DNA of 64,000 nucleotides from Sulfitobacter sp043557345 (GCF_043557345.1 NZ_JBIFFV010000003.1:1-64000); one strand, 5' to 3'; shown: positions 52,224-61,112, counted from the first letter of the stretch. Program-made: numbers and translations. Notes: a model not told the origin generated them from the letters alone.

Positions 52224-52396
52224 GCCAGCCCATCAACCTGAACAAGGCGAGAAAGGCACGCGATCTTGCGGTCCGCCGCGCTCAGGCGGATGAGAATGCG
52301 CTGCGCTTTGGCCGCAGCAAAGCCGAGAAAGAGGCGGCGCGCAAAAGCGCCGCCCAAGCCAAGGCGACGCTCGACGCGCATAAGCGCGAAACATGA
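52220..52396 (+). CDS. DUF4169 family small basic protein
   Basis: A 58-aa, highly charged helical protein beginning MSQPINLNKARKARDLAV and containing FGRSKAEKEAARKSA. The pattern matches DUF4169, a short family found downstream of fumC in Rhodobacteraceae. Function is unknown. ATG overlaps the fumC stop (ATGA) and its own stop overlaps the next ATG, so the three genes are translationally coupled. Confidence 0.8.
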   Translation: MSQPINLNKARKARDLAVRRAQADENALRFGRSKAEKEAARKSAAQAKATLDAHKRET

Positions 52397-52626
52397 GCAC
52401 CCGGCCCCGCAAACATTCGGTGACCCTAAGGGGCCACCGGACATCAATCTCCCTCGAAGACGAATTTTGGGAAGAGTTCCGCGCCATTGCCGCGGCGCGT
52501 GGGCTGCCGATCAACGCGCTGGTGGCTGAGATCGACGCGGCCCGCGGGCTGCACATCGGGCTGGCCGGGGCGATCCGCTTGTTTGTGCTGCGGTCGTTAA
52601 AGGAACGTTTACCAAAAGCGGATTAG
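52393..52626 (+). CDS. Ribbon-helix-helix domain protein
   Basis: A 77-aa protein of the RHH_4 type. The pattern is a short beta strand (RTSISLEDEFWEEFRAIAAARG) followed by two helices (PINALVAEIDAA and GLAGAIRLFVLRSLKERL). Such folds often bind DNA, but no target is known. It is coupled to fumC and DUF4169. Confidence 0.82.
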   Translation: MSTRPRKHSVTLRGHRTSISLEDEFWEEFRAIAAARGLPINALVAEIDAARGLHIGLAGAIRLFVLRSLKERLPKAD

Positions 52627-52635
52627 CGTCGGGCC

Positions 52636-52863
52636 ATGACTTTGGCCTCTCCCCTTTCGCCACAGGCGTGGCTTCACAGCCTCTTTGCCTCGCGCGCCGC
52701 GATCAACGGTCAAGTGATCCGGCGCAAAGCGCGAGATATCGAGAAATTCGTCGGACGCCGGGCATTCGAAGCGGAATTGCAACGCCGCGGCTATCAAGCG
52801 GTTGAGAACGCCGGACAGGTCATCATATTTTGCAATCGTGAACCCATCCGGCGGATCGTGTAG
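52636..52863 (+). CDS. Small hypothetical protein after the fumC cluster
   Basis: A 75-aa protein starting MTLASPLSPQAWLHSLFASR, with a basic middle (VIRRKARDIEKFVGRRAFEAELQRRGYQ) and a short C-terminal strand (QVIIFCNREPIRRIV). I do not recognise a function; short proteins of this kind have been labelled phosphoribosylanthranilate isomerase in some roseobacter annotations, which its length makes untenable. It starts 9 bases after the RHH gene and ends inside a palindrome. Confidence 0.65.
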   Translation: MTLASPLSPQAWLHSLFASRAAINGQVIRRKARDIEKFVGRRAFEAELQRRGYQAVENAGQVIIFCNREPIRRIV

Positions 52864-52910
52864 CCGTTTTCTTTAAAAGAAAACGGCTTCGGAATTTTTA
52901 AAAAATTCCG
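52863..52910. terminator. Two perfect tandem palindromes between convergent genes
   Basis: The first is a 25-base perfect inverted repeat centred on 52875 (GCCGTTTTCTTT arm). The second is a 21-base perfect inverted repeat at 52890-52910 (CGGAATTTTT arm). They fill the whole 48-base space between the plus-strand small gene and the minus-strand aldolase gene. Each has A/T runs at its centre rather than a classic tail, but they probably act as back-to-back terminators. Confidence 0.7.
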
Positions 52911-52911
52911 C

Positions 52912-53805
52912 TTAGCAAATTGAGGCTTGGTAAATTTTGTCGATGTTCTGCCCTAGCGCCGTGTTGAACTCCGCGTCCGTCATCTTGACGTTCAGCCCTT
53001 CGGTCAAAGCGCGGGAGAAGCTGGCGATCATGGTCCGGTTCTTGCCCAGCCGTTCGCAGGCTTCCGCCGTGGAATAGCCGCCCGACAGCGCCACGACGCG
53101 CAGCACATTGGCATGTTCGGCCAGATCGTCATAGAGACCGGCCTTTTCGGGGATCGTCAGTTTCAGCATCACCATCTCGCCTTCGGGCAGCGCCTTCAGG
53201 TGTTTCGCGATCTCTCCGTGCAGAATCTCTTCGGCCTCGGCCTTGCTCTCGGAATTGATGTTCACCTCAGGCTCGATGATCGGCACGAGGCCGGCGGCGC
53301 AGACCTGTTTGGCCAGTTCGAACTGCTGTGCCACCACGGCGGCGATGCCGCTCTCGTTGGCATCGTGGATGACTGATCGCTCCTTGGTGCCGAAGATGCC
53401 ATTCTTCACCGCGCGGGCCAGCAGATCGTCGATCTCCATGATCGGCTTCATCATCTGCACACCGATGTTGGTCTCTTCCAGACCCTTGTCGATCTTCAGG
53501 AAAGGCACCACGCCCCGGTCTTCCCAGAGCAGCTGCGCGACCGGTTTGCCGTTGATCGTGTCATCCATCGTGCGCTCGAAAAGGATCGCGCCGATCACTT
53601 TCTCAGAGGTGAAATCATCGGCCAGAATGATCCGCGCGCGCATGTCGTGGACAGCTTTGAACATCTCTTCGTCGCCGTTGTAATCCGACGGTTCCACGCC
53701 ATAGAGGCTCAGCGCCTTGGGGGTGGAGCCACCCGATTGATCAAGCGCCGCGATGAAGCCCTTGCCGCTGTTCATTTGCTCAAGTTGCGCCTTGTCGTAG
53801 CCCAT
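52912..53805 (-). CDS. Class I fructose-bisphosphate aldolase
   Basis: A Schiff-base aldolase of 297 aa cleaving fructose-1,6-bisphosphate. N-terminal GKGFIAALDQSGGSTPKAL and WEDRGVVPFLKIDKGLEE match the class I family; the Schiff-base lysine lies in MVMLKLTIPEK, and the phosphate site is near ALSGGYSTAEAC. No other glycolytic gene adjoins it. Confidence 0.93.
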   Translation of the reverse strand: MGYDKAQLEQMNSGKGFIAALDQSGGSTPKALSLYGVEPSDYNGDEEMFKAVHDMRARIILADDFTSEKVIGAILFERTMDDTINGKPVAQLLWEDRGVVPFLKIDKGLEETNIGVQMMKPIMEIDDLLARAVKNGIFGTKERSVIHDANESGIAAVVAQQFELAKQVCAAGLVPIIEPEVNINSESKAEAEEILHGEIAKHLKALPEGEMVMLKLTIPEKAGLYDDLAEHANVLRVVALSGGYSTAEACERLGKNRTMIASFSRALTEGLNVKMTDAEFNTALGQNIDKIYQASIC

Positions 53806-53873
53806 ATCACCCAGATCCTATTTTGATTCCGTTCGCAGCGTTTCTAATTGAAACGCAAAGCCGATGATAGCAG

Positions 53874-55226
53874 CTAGCGTCTTGATAGCGCTAACCAAAT
53901 GCCCTTATCTGATCGGACGGTCAAATGTGCGACAGGCACCGGCACCCGGCCCGGCTGGGCCGTCACGCGGAAGTCGCGCAGGATGCGCGACAGGATCAGC
54001 GGCCCCTCGACCATGGCAAAGCCCGCCCCCGTGCAGACCCGCGGCCCGGCTGAGAATGGGATGAAAGCCTCGCGTTGGCACTGTTTGCCATTCTCGGTCT
54101 GCCAGCGGGTCGGGTCAAAGCCGTCGGGGTTGTCCCACAGCCGTTCGTGGCGGTGCAGATGCCACGGGCTGAGCACCAGTTGCGCGCCCTGTTTCACCTC
54201 TCGGTCACGGAAGCGTTCGGGGCAGCGGTTCTCCCGCACCATCATCGGGACCGGCGGGTAGAGGCGCAGCGTTTCGCGAAAGACATCGCGGCTGAGCTTG
54301 AGTTTCGACATCACCGCGAAGTCGCAGGTCTCAAGCGCCTGCGCCTCTTCCGCCAAACGCTCTTGCCACGCGGGATGGGTCGCCATCAAATACAGCGCCC
54401 AAGCAAGGGCCGAAGCGCTGGTCTCATGCCCCGCAAGAAAGAAAATCGCGACCTGATCGACCATCTCTTCGGTGTCGAAGCGCTCTGAGGTTTCGGGATC
54501 AGCTTGGGTCATGATCTTGGTCGCAAGATCGTCGGGCGCGGTGCCGGCCTCGATCTGCGCCATGCGCGCGCGGGTCAGATCGGTGATCAGCGTCCTGATC
54601 CGCGCCGCACTGGCCCGCGTGTCGCGGCGAAACAGGCGCGGCATCCAGCGCGGCAGCGGCAAGAGCGCCCCGAGGTTCAGGATCGGCTGGCTGCGTTGAT
54701 AATTGCGAAACTCGTCAAAGACCGCCCGGGCGACTTGATGTTCGATCGGCAGGGAAAACAGCGTGCGAAAAATCACATCGGCGGCGGCGTGGCTGGTCTC
54801 GGCTTCGATCTCGATGACCTGCCCTGCCTTGGGCGCCAGCCTCGCCGCAGCGGCTTCAGCCGCGCCCCACATGGCCGGGAAAGTCTCTCGCAGCCGCCCG
54901 CCCTCGAAGGCCGGGTCGATGATGCGGCGCTGGCGTTTCCATGTCTCGCCATTGGTCAGAAAGACAGAGTTGCCCAAGAGGGGGCGCAGCCCCTCGCCGA
55001 TGCGGTCGGACTTGGGGAAATCTTCGGGTCGGTCCTTCAACACGGTTTTGACCAGCTCGGGCTGGTTCATCAGGTAGCTGCGAAAGAAGGGCGTTTTAAA
55101 CTCTGCCATCCACGCCCGGTAGAGCCGCGCGGGCTGGGCCGAGAGGATGTCGGCGCGAAACAGTTTGGCATAGCGCCAGAGCGACACCCGGTCGGGCCGC
55201 GCGGGGGGTTTGGGCGGATGGCTCAT
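53874..55226 (-). CDS. Cytochrome P450
   Basis: A 450-aa soluble monooxygenase. The haem-ligand cysteine lies in PFSAGPRVCTGAGFA, the I-helix oxygen-binding motif is AGHETSAS, the K-helix is ETLR, and the meander contains WDNPDGFDPTRW. The CYP class and substrate are not determinable by eye. Its ATG overlaps the stop of the upstream hydrolase-like gene (ATGA), so the two are translationally coupled. No ferredoxin or reductase gene is nearby. Confidence 0.93.
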   Translation of the reverse strand: MSHPPKPPARPDRVSLWRYAKLFRADILSAQPARLYRAWMAEFKTPFFRSYLMNQPELVKTVLKDRPEDFPKSDRIGEGLRPLLGNSVFLTNGETWKRQRRIIDPAFEGGRLRETFPAMWGAAEAAAARLAPKAGQVIEIEAETSHAAADVIFRTLFSLPIEHQVARAVFDEFRNYQRSQPILNLGALLPLPRWMPRLFRRDTRASAARIRTLITDLTRARMAQIEAGTAPDDLATKIMTQADPETSERFDTEEMVDQVAIFFLAGHETSASALAWALYLMATHPAWQERLAEEAQALETCDFAVMSKLKLSRDVFRETLRLYPPVPMMVRENRCPERFRDREVKQGAQLVLSPWHLHRHERLWDNPDGFDPTRWQTENGKQCQREAFIPFSAGPRVCTGAGFAMVEGPLILSRILRDFRVTAQPGRVPVPVAHLTVRSDKGIWLALSRR

Positions 55227-56452
55227 GCGGCGACAGAGGTGTATTTGCTGACGGCGTAGTCGATGCGCGATTTCGACGCCGGCCGCCCGTCATAGCGCGC
55301 GGCGAGTGTGCGCGGCCCGGCGGTGATCTGGAAATAATCGTAGTCGCGCGGTCGGTCAAAGGCGCAGAGATACTGGAAATGCAGCCGGAAGAAGCGCCAG
55401 CGGAGCGCCTTCCACCGCGCGGGACTGAGGGTTTGCGTAAAGGCGGCGGAGAAGACCAGCGGCCAGCGTTTCCCTTCGGGCGCCACACCGGAGACCGACA
55501 CCGGATCGCACAGCGCAAAGGCGCAGCCATCGCCCGGGGCGGTGACATCCACCCAAGCCAATTCATCACGTGCCGAGAGATAGCGCAGATCGCCGCGCAA
55601 CCGCTCGGCCCGGGGCAGGAAAGACACCATTGGCACCACCTGCCCCAGCGTGAGGAAACCCAGAGCAGGTCCGCCTTCGGCCACCTTGCCCGACCGGATC
55701 AGATCGGCCAGTACCGAAACCCCCAGATGCGCGCCCGAGGAATGGCCGACGACCAAGACCTCGTCGACATCATCAGTCAGCGCAGCGGCGATGGCATCGG
55801 CAAAGGTGGCCATTCGGGCCTCAAGCTGCGGCGGATTCGCGCCCTTGGTGGCGGCGGAATAGGCGTAGTCATGCATGAGGTAATAGGCGAAAAACTTGCC
55901 GTCCTTCCTTTTGAACCAGCGCAGCAGGGCAACGCCCAACCCCATGCCCAAAGCCGCGAAGGCGAGCCGTGCGGCCCAATGATCGCTGAGCACCGCAAGC
56001 GCGGCATAGGCCAACAGGCCAAGGACCAGCGCCAGCAGCGCCTGCGCGATCAACATGCCAACGGGGTAAAGTGCGGCGATCACCGGCCCCTTGCGCAGCC
56101 GCATCAGCCGCCAAAGCGCGCCCGACCCGATGTAGACCCAAGCGGTGCGCAGCAATTGCCAATAGGTCGCGGGGATCGAACTGCTCATGCTTTGGCGCAC
56201 GATGTCGGACCAGACCAGCACCTCGACCTGCGCGGTCACCCGCTGCCCGTCGATCTCAGCATCCACCTGCCAGCCGTAATTGCCGCGGCCCGCCTTCGGC
56301 TTCAGCCCGATCTCATAGCCCGAGATTGCTGCCTGCGCAGCGCCCTCCTTGCGGTAAAGCTCTCGGTAGCGGCGCGGGTGAATCGGATCGTAGCCGGGGA
56401 TGTAGAACACCCGGCGCCTTTTCACCGTCTTTGCCTGCGCTGTGTTTGCCAT
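55223..56452 (-). CDS. Alpha/beta-hydrolase-like membrane-associated protein
   Basis: About 409 aa, unrecognised beyond fold. The N-terminus FYIPGYDPIHPRRYRELY resembles the first strand and oxyanion loop of a hydrolase. Two membrane helices follow (about 120-165). The nucleophile elbow reads VVGHSSGAHLG, with a possible catalytic His near FRLHFQY. A lipase or esterase acting at the membrane is likely. Start: an ATG seven codons further upstream is possible, but GAGGG lies before the one chosen. It is coupled to the P450 gene. Confidence 0.65.
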   Translation of the reverse strand: MANTAQAKTVKRRRVFYIPGYDPIHPRRYRELYRKEGAAQAAISGYEIGLKPKAGRGNYGWQVDAEIDGQRVTAQVEVLVWSDIVRQSMSSSIPATYWQLLRTAWVYIGSGALWRLMRLRKGPVIAALYPVGMLIAQALLALVLGLLAYAALAVLSDHWAARLAFAALGMGLGVALLRWFKRKDGKFFAYYLMHDYAYSAATKGANPPQLEARMATFADAIAAALTDDVDEVLVVGHSSGAHLGVSVLADLIRSGKVAEGGPALGFLTLGQVVPMVSFLPRAERLRGDLRYLSARDELAWVDVTAPGDGCAFALCDPVSVSGVAPEGKRWPLVFSAAFTQTLSPARWKALRWRFFRLHFQYLCAFDRPRDYDYFQITAGPRTLAARYDGRPASKSRIDYAVSKYTSVAA

Positions 56453-56505
56453 GCCCGCCCTCTTCTTCGGCATAGTCTAGCCGTCATTCGGGGCGAGAAT
56501 AAGGC

Positions 56506-57258
56506 TTAACCCACGGTTGCGAGGATCGGGAAGGTTTCGAGCAACCAGAAGGAGAAGGCCGTGAAGGCACCGGTAAGCAGAGCCAGCCCGACGAGCACGA
56601 GAAGCCCCCCCATAATCCGTTCGATCAGCTTCATATGCGGTTTGATGCGGTTCATCAGCGTTATCGCGCGGGTGATGAACATCGCAGCCAGCAGGAACGG
56701 AATCCCCAGCCCTGCCGCATAGACGCCCAGCAAGAGCGTCCCGCGCGAGACGGAAGCCTCACTCGCCGCGAGCGACAGGATCGCGCCAAGCTGTGGGCCG
56801 ATGCAGGGCGTCCAGCCAAAGGCGAAGGCCAGCCCCAGAACATAGGCGCCAAAGCTGGAACCGCCCTTGTCGCCCGCATCCAACCGCGCTTCTTGATCCA
56901 GAAAGGGAATGCGGAAAAGGCCGATGAAATGCAGGCCGAAGACAATGATCACCACGCCGGAAATCTTGGCGAAAAGCGCCTGATTCTGGAGAAAGAACAT
57001 CCCGAATGCCGAGGCGGTGAAACCCAAGAGCACGAAAACGGTGCTCAGCCCCAGCACGAAAAACAGCGCCGCCACCACGGCGCGGCGCCGCGCGCTGGAT
57101 TGGCTCGACATGTCATTGATCGACACGCCCCCCATATAGGCCAGATAGGGCGGCACGATGGGCAGTACGCAGGGCGACAGGAAACTGAAAATCCCGGCGA
57201 CAAGGGCGATGGTCATGGCCGGCAGGATCCCGGCGTCGATGAGGCTTACTTCAAACAT
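56506..57258 (-). CDS. ccdA: CcdA/DsbD-type thiol-disulfide transmembrane protein
   Basis: About 250 aa with six membrane helices. The two redox cysteines lie in FLSPCVLPIVPPYL (helix 1) and FGWTPCIGPQLG (helix 4), the CcdA pattern. It carries reducing equivalents across the membrane to cytochrome c maturation or other periplasmic thiol pathways. The start has AGGAG 6 bases upstream. It diverges from tusA. No ccm gene is adjacent. Confidence 0.9.
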   Translation of the reverse strand: MFEVSLIDAGILPAMTIALVAGIFSFLSPCVLPIVPPYLAYMGGVSINDMSSQSSARRRAVVAALFFVLGLSTVFVLLGFTASAFGMFFLQNQALFAKISGVVIIVFGLHFIGLFRIPFLDQEARLDAGDKGGSSFGAYVLGLAFAFGWTPCIGPQLGAILSLAASEASVSRGTLLLGVYAAGLGIPFLLAAMFITRAITLMNRIKPHMKLIERIMGGLLVLVGLALLTGAFTAFSFWLLETFPILATVG

Positions 57259-57349
57259 GACCAACTCCTAGACCGACATGGCCCCGGCGTCACCTGTCAT
57301 ATTGTCACAAGATCGTGGACCTCGGGACCGGCTTGGCTTAACTGAGCTT

Positions 57350-57577
57350 ATGAAGATCGAAAAACTGGATGCCACGGGGCTTCTCTGCCCCCTGCCCGTG
57401 CTGAAGGCACGCAAACGACTGACGGCGCTTGCGCCGGGCGATCAGCTTCACATGACGGCGGATGACCCCGCCGCCGTGATCGACGTGCCGCATTTCTGTG
57501 CCGAGGCGGGCCATCAGCTGACCGAAACCCGGACCGAGGGCGCGGCAGAGCTTTACATCATCACCAAGGGCGGCTGA
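57350..57577 (+). CDS. TusA/SirA-family sulfurtransferase
   Basis: A 75-aa protein with the hallmark LLCPLPVLKARKRL, in which the cysteine of CPxP carries persulfide sulfur. Members relay sulfur for tRNA thiolation, molybdenum cofactor or sulfur oxidation. The start is the ATG at MKIEKLDATG; the longer frame lies in the divergent promoter region. It converges on rne through a strong terminator. Confidence 0.9.
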   Translation: MKIEKLDATGLLCPLPVLKARKRLTALAPGDQLHMTADDPAAVIDVPHFCAEAGHQLTETRTEGAAELYIITKGG

Positions 57578-57620
57578 ACGGGCGCATTCGCGCCGTCTTT
57601 CTTACCCTATGCCAAAACTG

Positions 57621-57650
57621 AAAACGGCGGGCCTGAAAGCCCGCCGTTTT
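57621..57650. terminator. Bidirectional terminator between tusA-like gene and rne
   Basis: A perfect 12-bp stem AAAACGGCGGGC/GCCCGCCGTTTT has a 6-nt loop, with A and T ends serving both strands. Confidence 0.94.
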
Positions 57651-57666
57651 CTTTGTCTAAAGCGTC

Positions 57667-60564
57667 TTAGCTGCCCAGTGACCACCAGCCGCGCCGTTTG
57701 GGCTTGGGCTTTTCAGTGGGCTGCTCTTCAACCTTTTCCGCGACCGGCTCAGGAGCGGCTTCGGCAGCGGGAGCCTCGGCCTCGACTGGTTGAGGCGCGG
57801 GTTCGGGCTGCGGCTCAGGTTGAGGCGCTTCCGCGACAGGCGCCGCCGTCTCCGGTGACGGAGCCGCGATGGGCGCCTCGCCCGGCAGGGCTTCGGCCAT
57901 CGCATCGGGCGTGGCTTCGGCCACCGGCTCGACCGGCTTGGCCTTGGCGCGGCTGCGGCGCTTAGGCTTCGGCGCGGGCTCTTCCTCGGTTGCCACGGCG
58001 TCTGCGCTTACGGTCTCTTCCGCTGCGTCGGCTGCGGGTTTCTTGGTCCGACGGCTGCGCTTGGCCTTCGGCTTGGGCGTCTCCTCCCCTTCGGCTTCGG
58101 CGCTGACTTTCGGTGCTTCGCCTTCTGCGGCGGCAAGAGCTTCGGGCGCGGGTTCCGCTTCGGGGGCGACTTCGGCCTTGGGCTTGCGCGAGCGGCTGCG
58201 GGATTTCGGCTTGGGCTTCTCCTCGGCAGGCGCGGCTTCCGCTTCGGCCTGCGGGGCTTCCGCTTCTACCGGCGCGGTTTTCTCGCCCTCGTCCGATTTC
58301 GCCTCGTCCTGCTGCTGAGCACCGTTTTGATCCTCTGCACCGTTCTGCTGATCGCCATTGCCGTTGCGGCCACGGCCACCCCGGCTGCGGCGACGGCGGC
58401 GGCGGCGCTTGGATTTGCCCTCACCCTCTTCACCATTGCCATTGCCGTTCCCGTTGTCTGAGGGGCTGGCATCCTGTGCGGCGGGAACCTCTTCGGCCTC
58501 GGCGGCGCTCTCATCCTCGTCGATTTGATCCATCAGGGAGGTATCGACCGAGACGACGTGATCCGAGACGGGCGGCACGGTGCGCGTGGCCGTCTTGAAC
58601 TTCTCGATCTGGAAGTCGGGGCTCACCAGCGAGGGATCACCTTCGATCCGCACCGACATGCCGTAGCGCATTTCGATATGGGCGATATGCTCGCGTTTTT
58701 GGTTCATCAGGAAGTTGGCGATGCCCACGGGCGCGCGCACCAGCACCTCGCGCGAGCGGCGGCGGGTGCCTTCTTCTTCGATCTGGCGGATGATCGACAG
58801 GGCGAGGTTATCGTCCGAGCGCACGAGGCCGGTGCCGTGGCAGGCGTGGCAAGGCTGGGTCGTCGCCTCGATCATGCCTGGGCGCAGACGTTGGCGCGAC
58901 ATTTCCATCAGGCCGAAGCCCGAGATGCGGCCCACTTGAATCCGCGCCCGGTCGGTCTTGAGGCGGTCCTTCATGCGCTTTTCGACGGCGGCGTTGTTCT
59001 TGCGCTCGTCCATGTCGATGAAGTCGATCACGATAAGCCCGGCAAGGTCACGCAGACGCAGCTGTCGTGCGACCTCATCGGCGGCTTCAAGGTTGGTCTT
59101 GAGTGCGGTCTGTTCGATCGAGCCTTCCTTGGTGGCCCGGCCCGAGTTCACGTCGATCGCCACCAGCGCTTCGGTCACGCCGATCACGATATAGCCGCCC
59201 GAGGGCAGTTGCACCGTCGGGTTGAACATGCCCGAGAGGTAGCTTTCGACCTGGTAGCGGGCAAAGAGCGGCAGGCTTTCGTTGTAAAGCTTCACGTTCT
59301 TGGCGTGGGACGGCATGATCATCTTCATGAAGTCCTTGGCGATGCGGTAACCGCGCTCGCCCTCGACGTGGATCTCGTCGATCTCGCGGTTGTAGAGGTC
59401 GCGGATCGAGCGTTTGATCAGGTCACCTTCCTCGTAGATTTTGGCAGGCGCGATGGACTTCAGCGTCAACTCGCGGATCTGCTCCCAGAGACGCTGGAGG
59501 TATTCGTAATCGCGCTTGATCTCGGCCTTGGTGCGTTTCGCCCCGGCGGTGCGCACGATGAGTCCCGCACCTTTCGGCACCTCGATCTCGGTCGCGATTT
59601 CCTTGAGCTTCTTGCGGTCGGCGGCATTGGTGATCTTGCGGCTGATGCCACCGCCACGGGCAGTGTTGGGCATCAGCACGCAGTAACGACCGGCGAGGCT
59701 GAGGTAGGTGGTCAGCGCAGCACCCTTGTTCCCGCGCTCTTCCTTGACGACCTGCACCAGCAGGATTTGGCGGACCTTGATGACCTCTTGAATCTTGTAG
59801 CGGCGCGGGCGCGGTTTGCGCACGGGGCGGATGTCTTCGCTGTCGTCCTCATCGGCGACGGATTCGATGGAATCGTCCTTGGCGGCGGCATCGCTGCCTT
59901 TGTCGTCTTCGCCATCGGCCTCTTCGCCGTCGGTCTGAGCGTCATCCTTGGCGACAGTGTTGCCCGCTTTCGCCGCATCATCGGCATCCGCGGGGGCTGG
60001 GTCAGCGGCCTTGGCCGCGTCGTCGTTCGCGTCGCTCTCGGGCTCTTCAACCGGCGTCTCCGCGACCCGCTCCATGGGCGAGCTGCCCTCTTCGCTGTCG
60101 AGATCGACGGTTTCCATGCCCGCGATCTGATCGCTGCTGTCCTCGGCGACTTCGGCGGTGGCTACGGCATCGTCGCTGTTGGTCTCGGCGGCTTGGCTCT
60201 TCGACCGGCTGCGCGAGCGCGAGCGGGTCCGCTTGGGTTTTTCTTCCTCGTCGTCCTTGGCGGCCTGCGCTTCGGCATAGGCGCGCTCTTCTTCCAACAG
60301 CGCCTGACGGTCGGCCACGGGAATTTGATAGTAATCGGGGTGGATTTCCGAAAAAGCGAGGAAACCGTGACGGTTGCCGCCATAGTCGACAAAGGCCGCC
60401 TGAAGCGACGGTTCGACCCGTGTAACCTTGGCTAGATAGATATTGCCAGCAAGTTGGCGTTTGTTTTCCGATTCAAAATCGAATTCTTCGACCTTGTTTC
60501 CGTCCACGACCACGACCCGAGTTTCCTCGGCGTGGGTGGCATCGATAAGCATTTTCTTAGACAT
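57667..60564 (-). CDS. rne: Ribonuclease E
   Basis: An endoribonuclease of about 965 aa that starts mRNA decay and rRNA/tRNA processing. The N-terminal catalytic half has the S1 domain split by an acidic and SR-rich insertion (about residues 81-253). It also has the catalytic aspartates in VAIDVNSGR and LIVIDFIDMD, and the Zn-link CHACHGTG. The C-terminal half is a low-complexity Ala/Pro/Glu scaffold with arginine-rich motifs (KRRRRRRRSRGGRGRNG, KSRSRSRKPK) for degradosome and RNA contacts. The start MSKKMLID is conserved; an upstream 65-codon extension is not. Confidence 0.96.
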   Translation of the reverse strand: MSKKMLIDATHAEETRVVVVDGNKVEEFDFESENKRQLAGNIYLAKVTRVEPSLQAAFVDYGGNRHGFLAFSEIHPDYYQIPVADRQALLEEERAYAEAQAAKDDEEEKPKRTRSRSRSRSKSQAAETNSDDAVATAEVAEDSSDQIAGMETVDLDSEEGSSPMERVAETPVEEPESDANDDAAKAADPAPADADDAAKAGNTVAKDDAQTDGEEADGEDDKGSDAAAKDDSIESVADEDDSEDIRPVRKPRPRRYKIQEVIKVRQILLVQVVKEERGNKGAALTTYLSLAGRYCVLMPNTARGGGISRKITNAADRKKLKEIATEIEVPKGAGLIVRTAGAKRTKAEIKRDYEYLQRLWEQIRELTLKSIAPAKIYEEGDLIKRSIRDLYNREIDEIHVEGERGYRIAKDFMKMIMPSHAKNVKLYNESLPLFARYQVESYLSGMFNPTVQLPSGGYIVIGVTEALVAIDVNSGRATKEGSIEQTALKTNLEAADEVARQLRLRDLAGLIVIDFIDMDERKNNAAVEKRMKDRLKTDRARIQVGRISGFGLMEMSRQRLRPGMIEATTQPCHACHGTGLVRSDDNLALSIIRQIEEEGTRRRSREVLVRAPVGIANFLMNQKREHIAHIEMRYGMSVRIEGDPSLVSPDFQIEKFKTATRTVPPVSDHVVSVDTSLMDQIDEDESAAEAEEVPAAQDASPSDNGNGNGNGEEGEGKSKRRRRRRRSRGGRGRNGNGDQQNGAEDQNGAQQQDEAKSDEGEKTAPVEAEAPQAEAEAAPAEEKPKPKSRSRSRKPKAEVAPEAEPAPEALAAAEGEAPKVSAEAEGEETPKPKAKRSRRTKKPAADAAEETVSADAVATEEEPAPKPKRRSRAKAKPVEPVAEATPDAMAEALPGEAPIAAPSPETAAPVAEAPQPEPQPEPAPQPVEAEAPAAEAAPEPVAEKVEEQPTEKPKPKRRGWWSLGS

Positions 60565-61112
60565 AGATCCATTATGCACAGCACCCGCGCACAAAAGGCC
60601 CCTGGCGGGGCTTCGGGCTGGGAGGTGTGACTTGTCAGGGCGATGGAGGACGCGGCAACAGCAGGGCCACCAAGGGCCCCCGACTGTCTGCTCTGAGCAT
60701 CTGCGCGCGTCATCGCGGTTCTTCTCCGATGCGAGGGCTCTGCGGCCTCTCCCATCCATTAATTAGCTGTGCTTCGGTCGGGCTAACCCTCACGAATATC
60801 AGCGGTTCTTCGGCCGTTTCCGGCCCAATCGGTCTGCTGGCCCCCCGGCGTCGGGCGGGCACGGCAGCGAAACTGTCAAAAGTCACCCCACGCCGGTCGG
60901 GCGTTACGGGACTTATCCGGCTAGTTAAGGGCTTTACGGGGTGAAACACAATGGTCAATCGAATGAGCAACAGTCAAATGCGCTTTACCCCGGGTCGGTT
61001 GACAAGGCGCATGGGCTTGGAAACATTCAGACTGTCGCGGCAGCTACCGCTGGGCGACGCCATAGAATTGCCTTGCCGCCGCTGCGGCCCAGAGTTTCAA
61101 AGGACCGCTTTC
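60565..61112. other. rne leader and divergent promoter region
   Basis: 548 bases between rne and the small lipoprotein gene. On the minus strand the rne leader contains the hairpin GCCCC-GCCA-GGGGC followed by CTTTT, about 40 bases before the start codon, which looks like an attenuator or processing structure; RNase E commonly regulates its own mRNA through the leader. A TAATTA element near 60760 could be a -10. The AAAGGACC site of the lipoprotein gene is at the right end. No further gene is recognised. Confidence 0.5.

Noticed and set aside
58525..60435. 636-codon plus-strand open frame opposite rne
   Set aside because: Antisense shadow; rne coding is unequivocal on the other strand.
60565..60759. 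65-residue N-terminal extension of RNase E
   Set aside because: RNase E begins conserved with MSKKMLID; the extension is Cys/Trp/Arg-rich leader sequence.
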